Below the pieces are notes generated by a model. The model was not told where the DNA came from. It was given only the letters and a program-made list of their open reading frames with translations, and searched no databases. Below are positions 6,868 through 14,620 of a DNA stretch of 16,635 nt, piece after piece (position 1 is the first letter of the stretch; each line of letters begins with the position of its first letter). The position numbers were made by a program, and so were the translations under genes. This stretch comes from CAZSLZ01 sp964607865 (GTDB lineage Bacteria; Vulcanimicrobiota; JAJTBE01; CAZSLZ01), in assembly GCA_964607865.1 (NCBI GenBank), contig CAZSLZ010000071.1, forward strand, positions 1-16,635. Reading direction: 5' to 3'.

Positions 6868-8205
6868 ATGAAGCCTTCAGATCAGGCCAAACACAAAGAA
6901 AAGAAATACCTGGAACATTTGCTCGCTTTGAGTAAAACCCTGAATTCTTCCCTGAACCTGGAAGAAGTATTGAATATGGCTACTGAAACCGTGGTTGATT
7001 TTCTGGATGCTGAAAGAGGCTTCATTATGCTGGTTGACCATCAGGGTGAACTGGTTCTGAAAGCATATCAGAATGTGGACCCCGATGCGGTTACCAGAAT
7101 GGAAGGGTTCAGCAAGACTATTCTTCAGTCGGCGGCCCGGGAGGGGAAAAGTATTTTATCTCTGGATGCCAGAAGAGATCAGCGTTTCAAAGATGTGGAA
7201 TCGGTGATGTTGGAGGGCATGCGTTCTGTTCTTTGTGTCCCTCTCAAAGTTGACGACAGGATTATCGGAGTGATTTACCTGGATCACCGCATAGAGGAAC
7301 AGGTTTTTGATGAATTGCATTTGAAAATGCTGGAGGCTTTTTCCAACCAGGCGGTAGTAGCTATCGAAAACGCTAAATTACATGAAAACCTCATAAAAAG
7401 TTATGATGAAAAAATAGAGTTAACCCGGGAGCTTGCCACCCAGGAAAAGATACGCTTTGCCAGCGAGGAAGCCAACCGGCAGAAATCTGAATTTGTAAAT
7501 ATAGTTTCTCATGAACTGCGCAGCCCACTCACTGTAATTAAAACCTATACCTCCACTTTAAATTACGATTTAAAATCAGGAAAAAATAAGATTGATGATC
7601 ATACCAGGCAGGAAATATATCAGACCATCGACAGAGAAGTTGACCGTTTACTGAATATGATTAATAAATTACTGGATGTTTCCCGTATTGACGAGGGTAA
7701 ATCCATGCTGTTGGACCTGATAAGGCAGGATATTAAACCAATCATAGAAGAAATTGTAAAACTACAGAGCACTTCCAAGTTTTTCAAGCAGAAAAAACAT
7801 TCACTGGTAACCGGAATTGAGAAAAATTTGCCGGAAATTGTCTGTGATCGCGAAAAAGTTACACAGATATTGCTCAACCTGGTTGAAAATGCCTTAAAGT
7901 ATTCTCCCGACGGCGGAGAAGTAAGAATTGATATTCACAGCGATGAAAATAATATTTATTTCGAGATTATTGACCATGGCCTGGGGCTCACAGATACAGA
8001 GCAGAAAAAACTTTTCAGAAAATTCCAGCGTATTGATAATAAAGGCAGGACTATACCCGGAACCGGCCTGGGCCTGTACCTTATAAAACACCTGGTTGAG
8101 CTTCACCGTGGTGAGATTACGGTCAGGAGCGAAAAAGGCAAGGGTAGCATATTTAAATTTTACATTCCCCGAAATTTAAAAGAACAGGCTCTTATTAATT
8201 TTTAA
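6868..8205 (+). CDS. Cytoplasmic GAF-domain sensor histidine kinase
   Basis: This is a 445-residue kinase without membrane helices. A GAF domain lies at about 28-170 (FLDAERGFIMLVD, SVLCVPLKVDDRIIGVIYLD, FSNQAVVAIENAKL). A helical linker leads to the HisKA dimerisation domain with the phospho-acceptor H215 in VSHELRSPLTVIK. The ATPase domain has an N box (LVENALKYSP, N341), a G1 box (DHGLGLT, D369), an F box (LFRKFQRI) and a G2 box (GTGLGLYL, G398 on). All catalytic elements are present. No response regulator gene is in the window, so it is an orphan kinase. The gene starts 28 bases after the pseudo-protease gene, with AAAGGA upstream. The GAF ligand cannot be told from sequence. Co-location suggests it works with the two envelope proteins before it. 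Confidence 0.95.
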   Translation: MKPSDQAKHKEKKYLEHLLALSKTLNSSLNLEEVLNMATETVVDFLDAERGFIMLVDHQGELVLKAYQNVDPDAVTRMEGFSKTILQSAAREGKSILSLDARRDQRFKDVESVMLEGMRSVLCVPLKVDDRIIGVIYLDHRIEEQVFDELHLKMLEAFSNQAVVAIENAKLHENLIKSYDEKIELTRELATQEKIRFASEEANRQKSEFVNIVSHELRSPLTVIKTYTSTLNYDLKSGKNKIDDHTRQEIYQTIDREVDRLLNMINKLLDVSRIDEGKSMLLDLIRQDIKPIIEEIVKLQSTSKFFKQKKHSLVTGIEKNLPEIVCDREKVTQILLNLVENALKYSPDGGEVRIDIHSDENNIYFEIIDHGLGLTDTEQKKLFRKFQRIDNKGRTIPGTGLGLYLIKHLVELHRGEITVRSEKGKGSIFKFYIPRNLKEQALINF

Positions 8206-8234
8206 TTTTACTGTAAAAACTGTCTTTTTTCCGC

Positions 8235-8240
8235 TATAAT
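8235..8240 (+). promoter_or_regulatory. Possible -10 box upstream of the HEAT-repeat gene
   Basis: A perfect TATAAT lies about 100 bases before the HEAT-repeat start, in a 134-base gap after the kinase. A second TATAAT is at 8282-8287. Neither has a clear TTGACA at the right distance. The gap and the two boxes suggest this gene can be transcribed on its own. Confidence 0.35.
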
Positions 8241-8291
8241 ACAAATAGACTACTTTAATGCTACACTCTGCTGCCGATAGATATAATAGAA

Positions 8292-8312
8292 GGCTTTAGT
8301 TTTCATAAAGCC
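8292..8312 (+). other. Leader hairpin before the HEAT-repeat gene
   Basis: GGCTTTA and TAAAGCC form a perfect 7-bp stem with a 7-base loop about 28 bases before the ATG. No T run follows, so it is not a standard terminator. It could be a 5' UTR structure, a protein site or a chance palindrome. Confidence 0.4.
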
Positions 8313-8339
8313 ATTGGACGTTGCTCGGGAGAAAAATTA

Positions 8340-9467
8340 ATGATAAAAATAACAAAGTTTTTAATTTGCATAATTATGATTGTTTCTGTTCATTTTATCC
8401 CTGTCTATGCTCAGGAAGAAAAGAAAGAAAACATCACAGAAAATAAAACCGGTTTTTTTCAAACTATAAAATACATGTTTTATCCTCCACCTGATGACGA
8501 TTTGCGGACAAACTCCCGGGTTTTGAGTATGAGCCGTATTTTAAGAAAAGATGACGTAAGTCTTAGAATAAAGTATAGAATATGTGAGAGCCTTGGCAGG
8601 GAAGGAGAAGACGCCATTCCCCCATTGCTACTGGTTCTGAAAAGCGAAGAATCAGATGCTGCCAGCAGGCACCGCGCTGCCCAGTCACTGGCTCAAATCG
8701 GCATCCCTGCAATTAAATATTTAATACAAATTATAGAAGATGATAGATATGAAGGTTATGTGAAAAATGAAGCCTGTTTTGCCCTGGGTGAAATGGGAGA
8801 ACCTGCAGTTGAAGAATTGTTGAAAATTGTTTCCGATCCTAAAAAGAGCGTGGCTTTCAGAAGCATGGCTATTAAGGCTCTTGGCATATCAAAATCACAA
8901 AAGGCGCTCAGTTATATAACTTCTGCCCTAAAAGACAAAGACCCCGTCATCAGGGCAAACTCAGCTTCAGCCCTGGGCAAAATCAACAATAACCTGGCAA
9001 TACCCACACTTATTGTTACACTGGGCGACCCCGACAAGGCTGTTCGAAGCTCCACCATTGATGCCCTTGCCAGCTTTAAAAAAGAAGCTGTTGATGAAGT
9101 TTTGAAGGCAGTGAATGATGAAAACAGTTTGAGGCGGGCCGGGGTAATTGAGGTATTGGGAATGTTAAAAACAAAAGAAGCATTTAAGCCGGTGCTGGAA
9201 AGGCTAAATGACAAGGATAGCGAGGTAAAAGCCAGCGCCGCCAAGGCTTTGGGTGAAATAGGAAATAAAAATGCCTTGAAGCCTTTAATTGTAGCCCTGG
9301 ATGATGGGAACCCAAATGTAAGGTATTATGCGGCAAAATCTCTGGGTGAAGTGGGTGACCCGGGCACAATACCTGTTCTTGAAAAGCATCTCAACGACAG
9401 TAGCCTTATGGTATATAATGGCATAAAATCATCTATAAGAAAAATCAAAAGAAGGGCAAGCAATTAA
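8340..9467 (+). CDS. Secreted HEAT-repeat (PBS-lyase-like) protein
   Basis: This 375-residue protein has a classical signal peptide. It has a short basic start, a hydrophobic core to about residue 20, and a likely cleavage after VYA (24). From about residue 45 to the end it consists of roughly ten HEAT/Armadillo-like helical pairs with a period near 31 residues. Typical blocks include RHRAAQSLAQIG, EACFALGEMGEPAV, IRANSASALGKI, VKASAAKALGEIGN and VRYYAAKSLGEVGD. Such solenoids mediate protein-protein contacts. The PBS-lyase name comes from the repeat family and implies no lyase activity here. GGGAG lies 8 bases before the ATG. It follows the kinase on the same strand but may have its own promoter. 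Its stop codon is one base from the stop of the opposing gene at 9469. Partner and role are unknown. Confidence 0.9.
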   Translation: MIKITKFLICIIMIVSVHFIPVYAQEEKKENITENKTGFFQTIKYMFYPPPDDDLRTNSRVLSMSRILRKDDVSLRIKYRICESLGREGEDAIPPLLLVLKSEESDAASRHRAAQSLAQIGIPAIKYLIQIIEDDRYEGYVKNEACFALGEMGEPAVEELLKIVSDPKKSVAFRSMAIKALGISKSQKALSYITSALKDKDPVIRANSASALGKINNNLAIPTLIVTLGDPDKAVRSSTIDALASFKKEAVDEVLKAVNDENSLRRAGVIEVLGMLKTKEAFKPVLERLNDKDSEVKASAAKALGEIGNKNALKPLIVALDDGNPNVRYYAAKSLGEVGDPGTIPVLEKHLNDSSLMVYNGIKSSIRKIKRRASN

Positions 9468-9468
9468 T

Positions 9469-9945
9469 TTATTCTTCAGGCGCAGGTAAAAATAAAACCG
9501 GTTTGGTTGTTTTTTGATCTTTCTTTAATCCCTCTTCCCTGGTTTTCAGGTTTTTTCTCAGCTGATTTAATTCATCCAAATTACTTTCTGAGTAAAATTC
9601 GTTTTTCTGCAACATTTCCACAAAATCATAAATTGCTTTAAGGAAGAATTTCTTGTCGGCAAAATTGAAATCCTGATAAAGGTCATAAAATTCCCTGTCC
9701 AGAAAAGTCATGATATCAGCAGGGGTTACCTTGTTTATAGCTTCAATATCTGTTTCAGGTTTGATATATTTGAAAAAGAAAAGAATAACTGAATTGGTTT
9801 TCTTTGAAATAGTATGAGGTTTTAATTTCTTTCTGGCCAGATAATTATGAAAGTTCTCGAACAGATCCCAGGAATGTTTCCACTGTTCTTCAGTATTTTG
9901 CTTGTTACCGATGAAATTTAACTGTGATTGGCTTATCTTTTTCAT
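9469..9945 (-). CDS. Protein resembling the core-binding (SAM-like) domain of tyrosine recombinases, no catalytic domain
   Basis: This is a 158-residue basic, helical protein. Its central part resembles the N-terminal core-binding domain of phage-integrase-type recombinases: FENFHNYLARKKLKPHTISKKTNSVILFFFKYI, then INKVTPADIMTFL. The C-terminal half is helical and ends in a Lys-rich stretch plus LPAPEE. There is no catalytic domain with the Arg-His-Arg-Tyr residues, so it cannot recombine DNA by itself. The ATG has a strong CGGAGGT four bases upstream. It lies 58 bases after a prepilin-like gene on the same strand and is probably in that operon. It could be a stand-alone DNA-binding protein, or the fold could serve another purpose. 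Family recognition is by pattern only. Confidence 0.6.
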   Translation of the reverse strand: MKKISQSQLNFIGNKQNTEEQWKHSWDLFENFHNYLARKKLKPHTISKKTNSVILFFFKYIKPETDIEAINKVTPADIMTFLDREFYDLYQDFNFADKKFFLKAIYDFVEMLQKNEFYSESNLDELNQLRKNLKTREEGLKKDQKTTKPVLFLPAPEE

Positions 9946-10003
9946 TGTTACCTCCGGAATTTAATTCAGTATCTTCTTAATAGAAGTCGGGCAGAAAATT
10001 CAT

Positions 10004-10420
10004 TTATTCAGCCTCCATTCCTCCCATACTTTTTAAAACCGTCAATTTAGAAACCGGGGTTGTATGATTGTTGAATTTGTGAGTTATTTCCACGTTAATT
10101 TCAAAAATGCTCCAGCTGTTTTCTATAAACTCCTTGTTTACAGCATAGTTGAAATCGGGAAAATCCGGGCCCAGGTTTCCTTCCAATGCACTGAAATCCG
10201 GTTCCTTCCTGGAAATCTCCTCTTCCAATACTCCCTGCGCCAGAAAAAGCCCCTGAGTTTTTATCTTCGACAGTTTTACCTGTTTCAGGCTTATTGGAAA
10301 TAGATAAAGTATGGTAATTATCCCTATTACAAAAATAAGGATGGAAACCATAATTTCAATCAGGGTAAAACCACTGTTTTTATTTATTGAGGTATTTCTA
10401 GCTGATCGGGTTCTGCCCAA
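10004..10420 (-). CDS. Prepilin-like protein (minor pseudopilin, GspI/PilV-like)
   Basis: This 138-residue protein has the class III prepilin signal SG-FTLIEIMVS: Gly17 at the cleavage site, Phe18 as the new N-terminus and Glu22 as the conserved Glu5 of mature pilins. One hydrophobic helix (about 18-40) follows, then a small polar domain. A prepilin peptidase would cut and methylate it for a type IV pilus or type II secretion pseudopilus. The start is TTG: the minus strand has GGAGGTG at 10434-10428, seven bases before it, and no ATG precedes the pilin motif. The start lies inside the end of the upstream PilX-like gene (37-base overlap), so the two are translationally coupled. No other pilus gene is in the window. 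Confidence 0.82.
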   Translation of the reverse strand: MGRTRSARNTSINKNSGFTLIEIMVSILIFVIGIITILYLFPISLKQVKLSKIKTQGLFLAQGVLEEEISRKEPDFSALEGNLGPDFPDFNYAVNKEFIENSWSIFEINVEITHKFNNHTTPVSKLTVLKSMGGMEAE

Positions 10421-10803
10421 TAAATAACACCTCCGTCACTGCTGAAACGTATAAGTATGGATTTTGAAGAATTCAAGGCCTTCCCTGTAACTCCCAGCTC
10501 GATAACTGAGGCGCTGGTATCGGTGGCTACAATTGTGCAGGTATGTTCTCCTGTTTGAATCTCTTCAATGTGGGGATATTCAATCCAGTCCATTCTTTTA
10601 GCCAAGCTGTATTCTATTCCCGATTCTGCCAGGTAATATGCCTGAATTCGGGTTTCGGCCTTTTTAGTGAAGTAATAATCCTGGCTGGCGACAGTTAAAA
10701 AAGCGAATCCCATAATATAAATCAATAACAACAGTGCCAGGGTCATAGCCAGAGCCATCCCCTTCTGTAAGCTGCTTTTATTAGTCTGTTTCTGGATTCC
10801 CAT
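10384..10803 (-). CDS. PilX/GspK-like minor pilin protein
   Basis: From ATG 10803 this gives about 139 residues. After a polar start the sequence runs QKGMALAMTLALLLLIYIMG, then FAFLTVASQDYYFTKKAETRIQAYYLAESGIEYSLAKR. A Gly before a long hydrophobic helix and the later AYYLAESGIEY block match the N-terminal region of PilX and GspK proteins, which cap or prime pili and pseudopili. I chose ATG 10803 over the TTG at 10857 because that one is a weaker start and adds a segment unlike the family. A GGAAAAG lies about 11 bases upstream, only a fair ribosome site. The gene leads a three-gene minus-strand set and overlaps the next gene by 37 bases. Length is short for PilX and much shorter than GspK. 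Confidence 0.72.
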   Translation of the reverse strand: MGIQKQTNKSSLQKGMALAMTLALLLLIYIMGFAFLTVASQDYYFTKKAETRIQAYYLAESGIEYSLAKRMDWIEYPHIEEIQTGEHTCTIVATDTSASVIELGVTGKALNSSKSILIRFSSDGGVIYWAEPDQLEIPQ

Positions 10804-10903
10804 GATAATTTTTTCTTTTCCGGCTTGATAAATCCTGTATATAATAACTGGACTCAACCTGAATTTTATGATAAACTACTCTGGTTAAATATTTACAGAA
10901 AAG

Positions 10904-12163
10904 ATGTTTATGAAAAAAAAATTCTTTAAAATTGTAACTTTAGGTTGCAAGGTCAATCAGTATGAGTCAGACAAAATTAAATCTGAATTGGTAAGGAGAG
11001 GCTTGGCAGAGGCTGCAGGTGAACAGGAAGCTGATTTTTACATTGTTAATACCTGTATTGTAACCCGGGAAGCTGGCCGAAAGTCAAGGCAGTTGATTCG
11101 CCGGGGTTTCAAAACCTCTCACCCGGTAAAGGTCTATGCCTTGGGGTGCGCGGTTGATGCTGGGAACGCTCTTGAAGGATTGCCTTCTGAAGTGATTATG
11201 TTAAATAACTGTGAGAAGGAATTACTTCCAGGAATAATTGCTCAACACCGGGAAAAGAATAATAATGATTCTGAACCCGGGGGAAATCGAACCAGGGCCT
11301 TGTTAAAGATTCAGGAAGGTTGCGATAATTTTTGCAGTTACTGTATAATACCTCACGTGCGGGGGCGAAGCCGATCCCGGGAGCCCGGAGACATATTGGC
11401 TGAGTTAAAGCAACTGGAAGAAATGGGCTACGGGGAAGTTGTTCTTACCGGGATTCACATGGGAGATTACGGAAAAAAGATTTCCAGAAAATTGGATCTG
11501 GCAGGGCTGATTAAATTTTTACTGCGAAATTCCAGTATAAAAAGGCTGCGTTTGTCATCATTGGAGCCTATGGATTTTTCCTTTGATATAATTGATCTGT
11601 TCGGAGGATTTCCTGCTTTTTGCCGACATCTTCATTTATCATTACAACACGCATCCAATAAAATTTTAAAATTGATGAACCGCAACTATTCTATCGAGGA
11701 ATATGATAAAATTGTTCGAACCGCAATCTCGAAATATCCCCAAATGGCAATAACCACTGATATAATTGTGGGCTTTCCAGGGGAAACTGCAGAAGATTTT
11801 CAGCTGTTATATGATTATCTTCAAAAATCACCCATATATATGGCCCATATTTTCCCTTTTTCTCTTCATCTCCAGACAAAAGCTGCCGGTTTAAAAGGGT
11901 TTGTAACTGGTGATGTAAAAAGAGAGCGGTTGAATCTTTTGATGGAATTACGGGAAATAAAGATAAAAAAGTATCTGGATAAGTTTTTAAACCGGAATTT
12001 GGAAATATTGGTGGAACAGGAAGTTAAACCGGGCTTGATGATGGGCCATACCGGAAATTATTTACCGGTGGTTTTACCCGGAAAAAAACAATTGGTAAAT
12101 GAATTTATCAAGGTTAACATAATTAAAAGGATGGAAGATAGATTATATGGAGAAAAAGCTTAG
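10904..12163 (+). CDS. mtaB: tRNA t6A37 methylthiotransferase MtaB
   Basis: This is a radical-SAM methylthiotransferase that converts t6A37 to ms2t6A37 in tRNAs reading ANN codons. The N-terminal domain has VTLGCKVNQYESD (C15), NTCIVTREAGRKSR (C51) and ALGC (C82), the three ligands of the auxiliary 4Fe-4S cluster. The radical-SAM motif is CDNFCSYC (C140, C144, C147), followed by IIPHVRGRSRSR. The C-terminal part (about 350-415) fits the TRAM RNA-binding domain. KVNQYES and the VRGRSRS tail separate MtaB from MiaB and RimO. Length (419) is normal. ATG at 10904 and ATG at 10910 are both possible; GAAAAG upstream suits the second slightly better. The end overlaps the next gene by 17 bases. TsaD, which makes its substrate, is encoded earlier in this window. 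Confidence 0.95.
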   Translation: MFMKKKFFKIVTLGCKVNQYESDKIKSELVRRGLAEAAGEQEADFYIVNTCIVTREAGRKSRQLIRRGFKTSHPVKVYALGCAVDAGNALEGLPSEVIMLNNCEKELLPGIIAQHREKNNNDSEPGGNRTRALLKIQEGCDNFCSYCIIPHVRGRSRSREPGDILAELKQLEEMGYGEVVLTGIHMGDYGKKISRKLDLAGLIKFLLRNSSIKRLRLSSLEPMDFSFDIIDLFGGFPAFCRHLHLSLQHASNKILKLMNRNYSIEEYDKIVRTAISKYPQMAITTDIIVGFPGETAEDFQLLYDYLQKSPIYMAHIFPFSLHLQTKAAGLKGFVTGDVKRERLNLLMELREIKIKKYLDKFLNRNLEILVEQEVKPGLMMGHTGNYLPVVLPGKKQLVNEFIKVNIIKRMEDRLYGEKA

Positions 12164-13064
12164 CCTTTATGTGTTTGGCGATGATTCAGGCCGCCTGGAC
12201 AGTTTTGTTGCCGAAAAAGCTCATATTTCAAGAAGTTTTGCCCAGAAATTAATCGAAGAGGGGCATATAACATACAACAATGAAGAAAACCCCAAGGCCA
12301 GCCAGCAGGTAAAAGATGGGGATCTGATTTTTGTAACCATTCCCGAAGCCAGAGAACCTGAAATCCTGGAACAGGATATTCCCATTGATATTGTTTATGA
12401 AGATGAAGATATTATAGTGGTAAACAAGGTGCGGGGTATGGTGGTTCACCCTGCGCCGGGCCATGACGATTCAACCCTGGTTAATGCTCTGTTATATCAT
12501 GCCGATGAAATCAAGGGTGTGGGAAATGAAATACGTCCCGGGATTGTCCATCGTCTGGATAAGGACACATCAGGGCTTATCGTCGCCGCTAAAACCTATC
12601 CTGCGCACCAGAGGATGGTGGAGCTTTTCAAATTAAGAAAAGTGAAAAAGGAATACCTGGCATTAGTTCACGGAAAACCCCGGGGTAGAGAGGGAGTTAT
12701 CAACCTGCCTGTCAGCAGGGACCCCAATGATCGAAAAAAAATTGCGGTGGTGGCCGGTGGAAAGCCTGCAGTTACCCGCTGGAAACTGATAAAGTCTTTC
12801 AAAGAACATGCCCTGGTTGCTGCATTTCCTGAAACAGGCCGAACCCATCAGATACGCGTTCATTTGTCTTATATGGGATGTCCAGTGGTGGGGGATCCTG
12901 AATATGCAGGCAAGAAAAAACCACCTCTGGAAATTGAGGGCCAGGCATTGCATTCACGGAAAATCCAGTTTCAGCACCCCATAACCAACAGGCCCATGGA
13001 GTTTGAGGCGCCTGTACCCAATGACATGCAGGAAATTATAGATTATCTTAATTCAGCAAAATAA
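12147..13064 (+). CDS. RluD-family 23S rRNA pseudouridine synthase with S4 domain
   Basis: This is a 305-residue RluA/RluD-type pseudouridine synthase. The N-terminal 70 residues form an S4 RNA-binding domain (GRLDSFVAEKAHISRSFAQKLIEEGHI). The catalytic domain follows, with DIVYEDEDIIVVNKVRGMVVHPAPGH and the signature RPGIVHRLDKDTSGLIVAAKT. Asp138 in HRLD is the catalytic residue. ETGRTHQIRVHLSYMGCPVVGDPEY lies near the end. The layout is that of RluD, which modifies helix 69 of 23S rRNA, although RluC-like specificity cannot be excluded. The start lies inside the end of mtaB (17-base overlap), so the two RNA-modification genes are coupled. The stop codon is one base from the stop of purA on the other strand. 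Confidence 0.93.
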   Translation: MEKKLSLYVFGDDSGRLDSFVAEKAHISRSFAQKLIEEGHITYNNEENPKASQQVKDGDLIFVTIPEAREPEILEQDIPIDIVYEDEDIIVVNKVRGMVVHPAPGHDDSTLVNALLYHADEIKGVGNEIRPGIVHRLDKDTSGLIVAAKTYPAHQRMVELFKLRKVKKEYLALVHGKPRGREGVINLPVSRDPNDRKKIAVVAGGKPAVTRWKLIKSFKEHALVAAFPETGRTHQIRVHLSYMGCPVVGDPEYAGKKKPPLEIEGQALHSRKIQFQHPITNRPMEFEAPVPNDMQEIIDYLNSAK

Positions 13065-13065
13065 A

Positions 13066-14352
13066 CTAAATTAATATCCGTTCGATTTCTCTGATAATAG
13101 TCTGGTTTTGTTCCGGGCCTACCGAGATCATTCCTATTGGTGTCCGGGTAAAATCTTCAATAAGCTTGATATATTTTCTTGCATTTTCTGGCAGTTGATG
13201 GAAAGCTGTTATTTCTGTTATATCCTCTTTCCAGCCATCCATAACCTCATAAATAGGCGTGCAATTTTCCTGGTCCGTTTCAAGTACGGGAAAATCAGCG
13301 ATAATTTTGCCTTCCAGCTGGTAGCCTACGCAAAGTTTTAATTTTTCAAGGCCCGATAACACATCCAGTTTCATCAGGGCGAACTGATCCATAGCGGAAA
13401 TACGGGAGGCATATTTCAGGATTACCAGATCCAGCCAACCGCATCTGCGGGGCCTGCCTGTGGTGGTACCGTATTCGTTGCCTGCATCCAGCATATGTTT
13501 TCCTGTTTCATCTTTTAACTCGGTGGCAAAAGGCCCAGTGCCAATTCTTGTGGTGTAAGCCTTAGCAATTCCAATTATGTTTTCCACCTTGCGGGGATCA
13601 ACCCCCAGGCCTGTGGAAATACCGCCGGCAATGCAGTTGGATGAAGTGACAAACGGGTAAGTACCCCAGTCAATATCCAGAAGAACAGCTTGAGCGCCTT
13701 CAAATAATATTTTCTTATCCCGGTTAATTTCTTCAAAAAGATACAGAGAACCGTCAATAAGAAGCGGCGACAAACGTTCACCGTATTCAACAAATTCATT
13801 GAAAATTTCTTCTTCGTTAATATTATTATCTGTTTTACATAATATATGGTTCCACTCGTGAAGTTGACGCTGGAGTTTTTTGCGGAACAAATCAGGATAT
13901 AGCAAATCGCCGATACGGATGCCAATCCGGGCAACCTTATCGGTGTAAGCAGGGCCAATCCCCCGTTTGGTGGTGCCGATCATGTCTTCTTTCCTTTTAC
14001 CTTCCTGAAAACCGTCCACCATGCGGTGATAGGGCATAATAAGATGAGCATTTTTTGAAATCCGCAAATTTTCGCAGTCAAAACCCATTTTCTGAAGGCC
14101 CTCAATCTCTTCCATCAGAATACCCAGGTCAATCACCATTCCGCTGCCCATCAAGTTAATCTTGTTGCAATGAAATATTCCTGAAGGTATATGGTGAAAC
14201 TTGAATTTTTTATCCTTGATTACCACGGTATGGCCGGCATTATTACCACCGGCGAACCGGGCAATTATGTCGAACTTTTCCGAAAGATAATTGGATATTT
14301 TACCTTTTCCCTCGTCCCCCCACTGGGCGCCGATTATTGCTGTATGCTTCAT
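13066..14352 (-). CDS. purA: Adenylosuccinate synthetase
   Basis: PurA joins IMP and aspartate with GTP to make adenylosuccinate, the first step from IMP to AMP. The 428-residue protein has the N-terminal GTP-binding signature AQWGDEGKGK with the catalytic Asp, and FAGGNNAGHTVV with the catalytic His. GTTKRGIGPAY, GAQAVLLDIDWGTYPFVTSS, RIGTGPFATEL, GRPRRCGWLDL and the C-terminal GTP-base region SVGPEQNQTI follow. Length is normal and all key blocks are present. The ATG has AAGGAG 6 bases upstream. It stands alone on the minus strand between the rluD-type gene (convergent) and the tRNA operon (divergent). Confidence 0.98.
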   Translation of the reverse strand: MKHTAIIGAQWGDEGKGKISNYLSEKFDIIARFAGGNNAGHTVVIKDKKFKFHHIPSGIFHCNKINLMGSGMVIDLGILMEEIEGLQKMGFDCENLRISKNAHLIMPYHRMVDGFQEGKRKEDMIGTTKRGIGPAYTDKVARIGIRIGDLLYPDLFRKKLQRQLHEWNHILCKTDNNINEEEIFNEFVEYGERLSPLLIDGSLYLFEEINRDKKILFEGAQAVLLDIDWGTYPFVTSSNCIAGGISTGLGVDPRKVENIIGIAKAYTTRIGTGPFATELKDETGKHMLDAGNEYGTTTGRPRRCGWLDLVILKYASRISAMDQFALMKLDVLSGLEKLKLCVGYQLEGKIIADFPVLETDQENCTPIYEVMDGWKEDITEITAFHQLPENARKYIKLIEDFTRTPIGMISVGPEQNQTIIREIERILI

Positions 14353-14375
14353 TTTGTTCTCCTTTGGTTTATCTG

Positions 14376-14395
14376 ATTATATTTTTCCATGGAAA
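14376..14395 (-). promoter_or_regulatory. Candidate purA promoter element with palindrome
   Basis: On the minus strand TATAAT lies at 14381-14376, 24 bases before the purA ATG. Immediately upstream is a perfect 12-base palindrome, TTTCCATGGAAA (14384-14395). It would sit between the -10 and -35 boxes and so is well placed for a repressor or activator. No good -35 hexamer is seen. The short leader and palindrome suggest regulation but do not prove it. Confidence 0.4.
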
Positions 14396-14480
14396 TTAAT
14401 CTCCCTTTATTCCAGGAAAAATTAGGAGAATCAGCTGAAAGAAGGCCTGATTTTTTATTAAAAAAAAAGTAAAAAAAGTC

Positions 14481-14509
14481 TTGACAGGGTAACCCTCATG
14501 TGTTAAATT
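14481..14509 (+). promoter_or_regulatory. Promoter of the tRNA-Ile/tRNA-Ala operon
   Basis: A perfect -35 box TTGACA (14481-14486) is followed after 17 bases by TAAATT, or after 16 by TTAAAT, as the -10 box. Transcription would begin near 14516, about 20 bases before the first tRNA. The spacer holds GGGTAACCC, and an A-rich tract lies upstream like an UP element. This fits a strong stable-RNA promoter. Confidence 0.7.
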
Positions 14510-14536
14510 ATGTTTGCACTTATGACAGGTGCGCGG

Positions 14537-14610
<74 letters not shown>

Positions 14611-14620
14611 TTTAAATCAA

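Noticed and set aside
14353..14536. Possible 16S rRNA 3' end before tRNA-Ile, or 23S start after tRNA-Ala
   Set aside because: No anti-Shine-Dalgarno or other rRNA end sequence is seen. A promoter and a terminator frame the two tRNAs instead.
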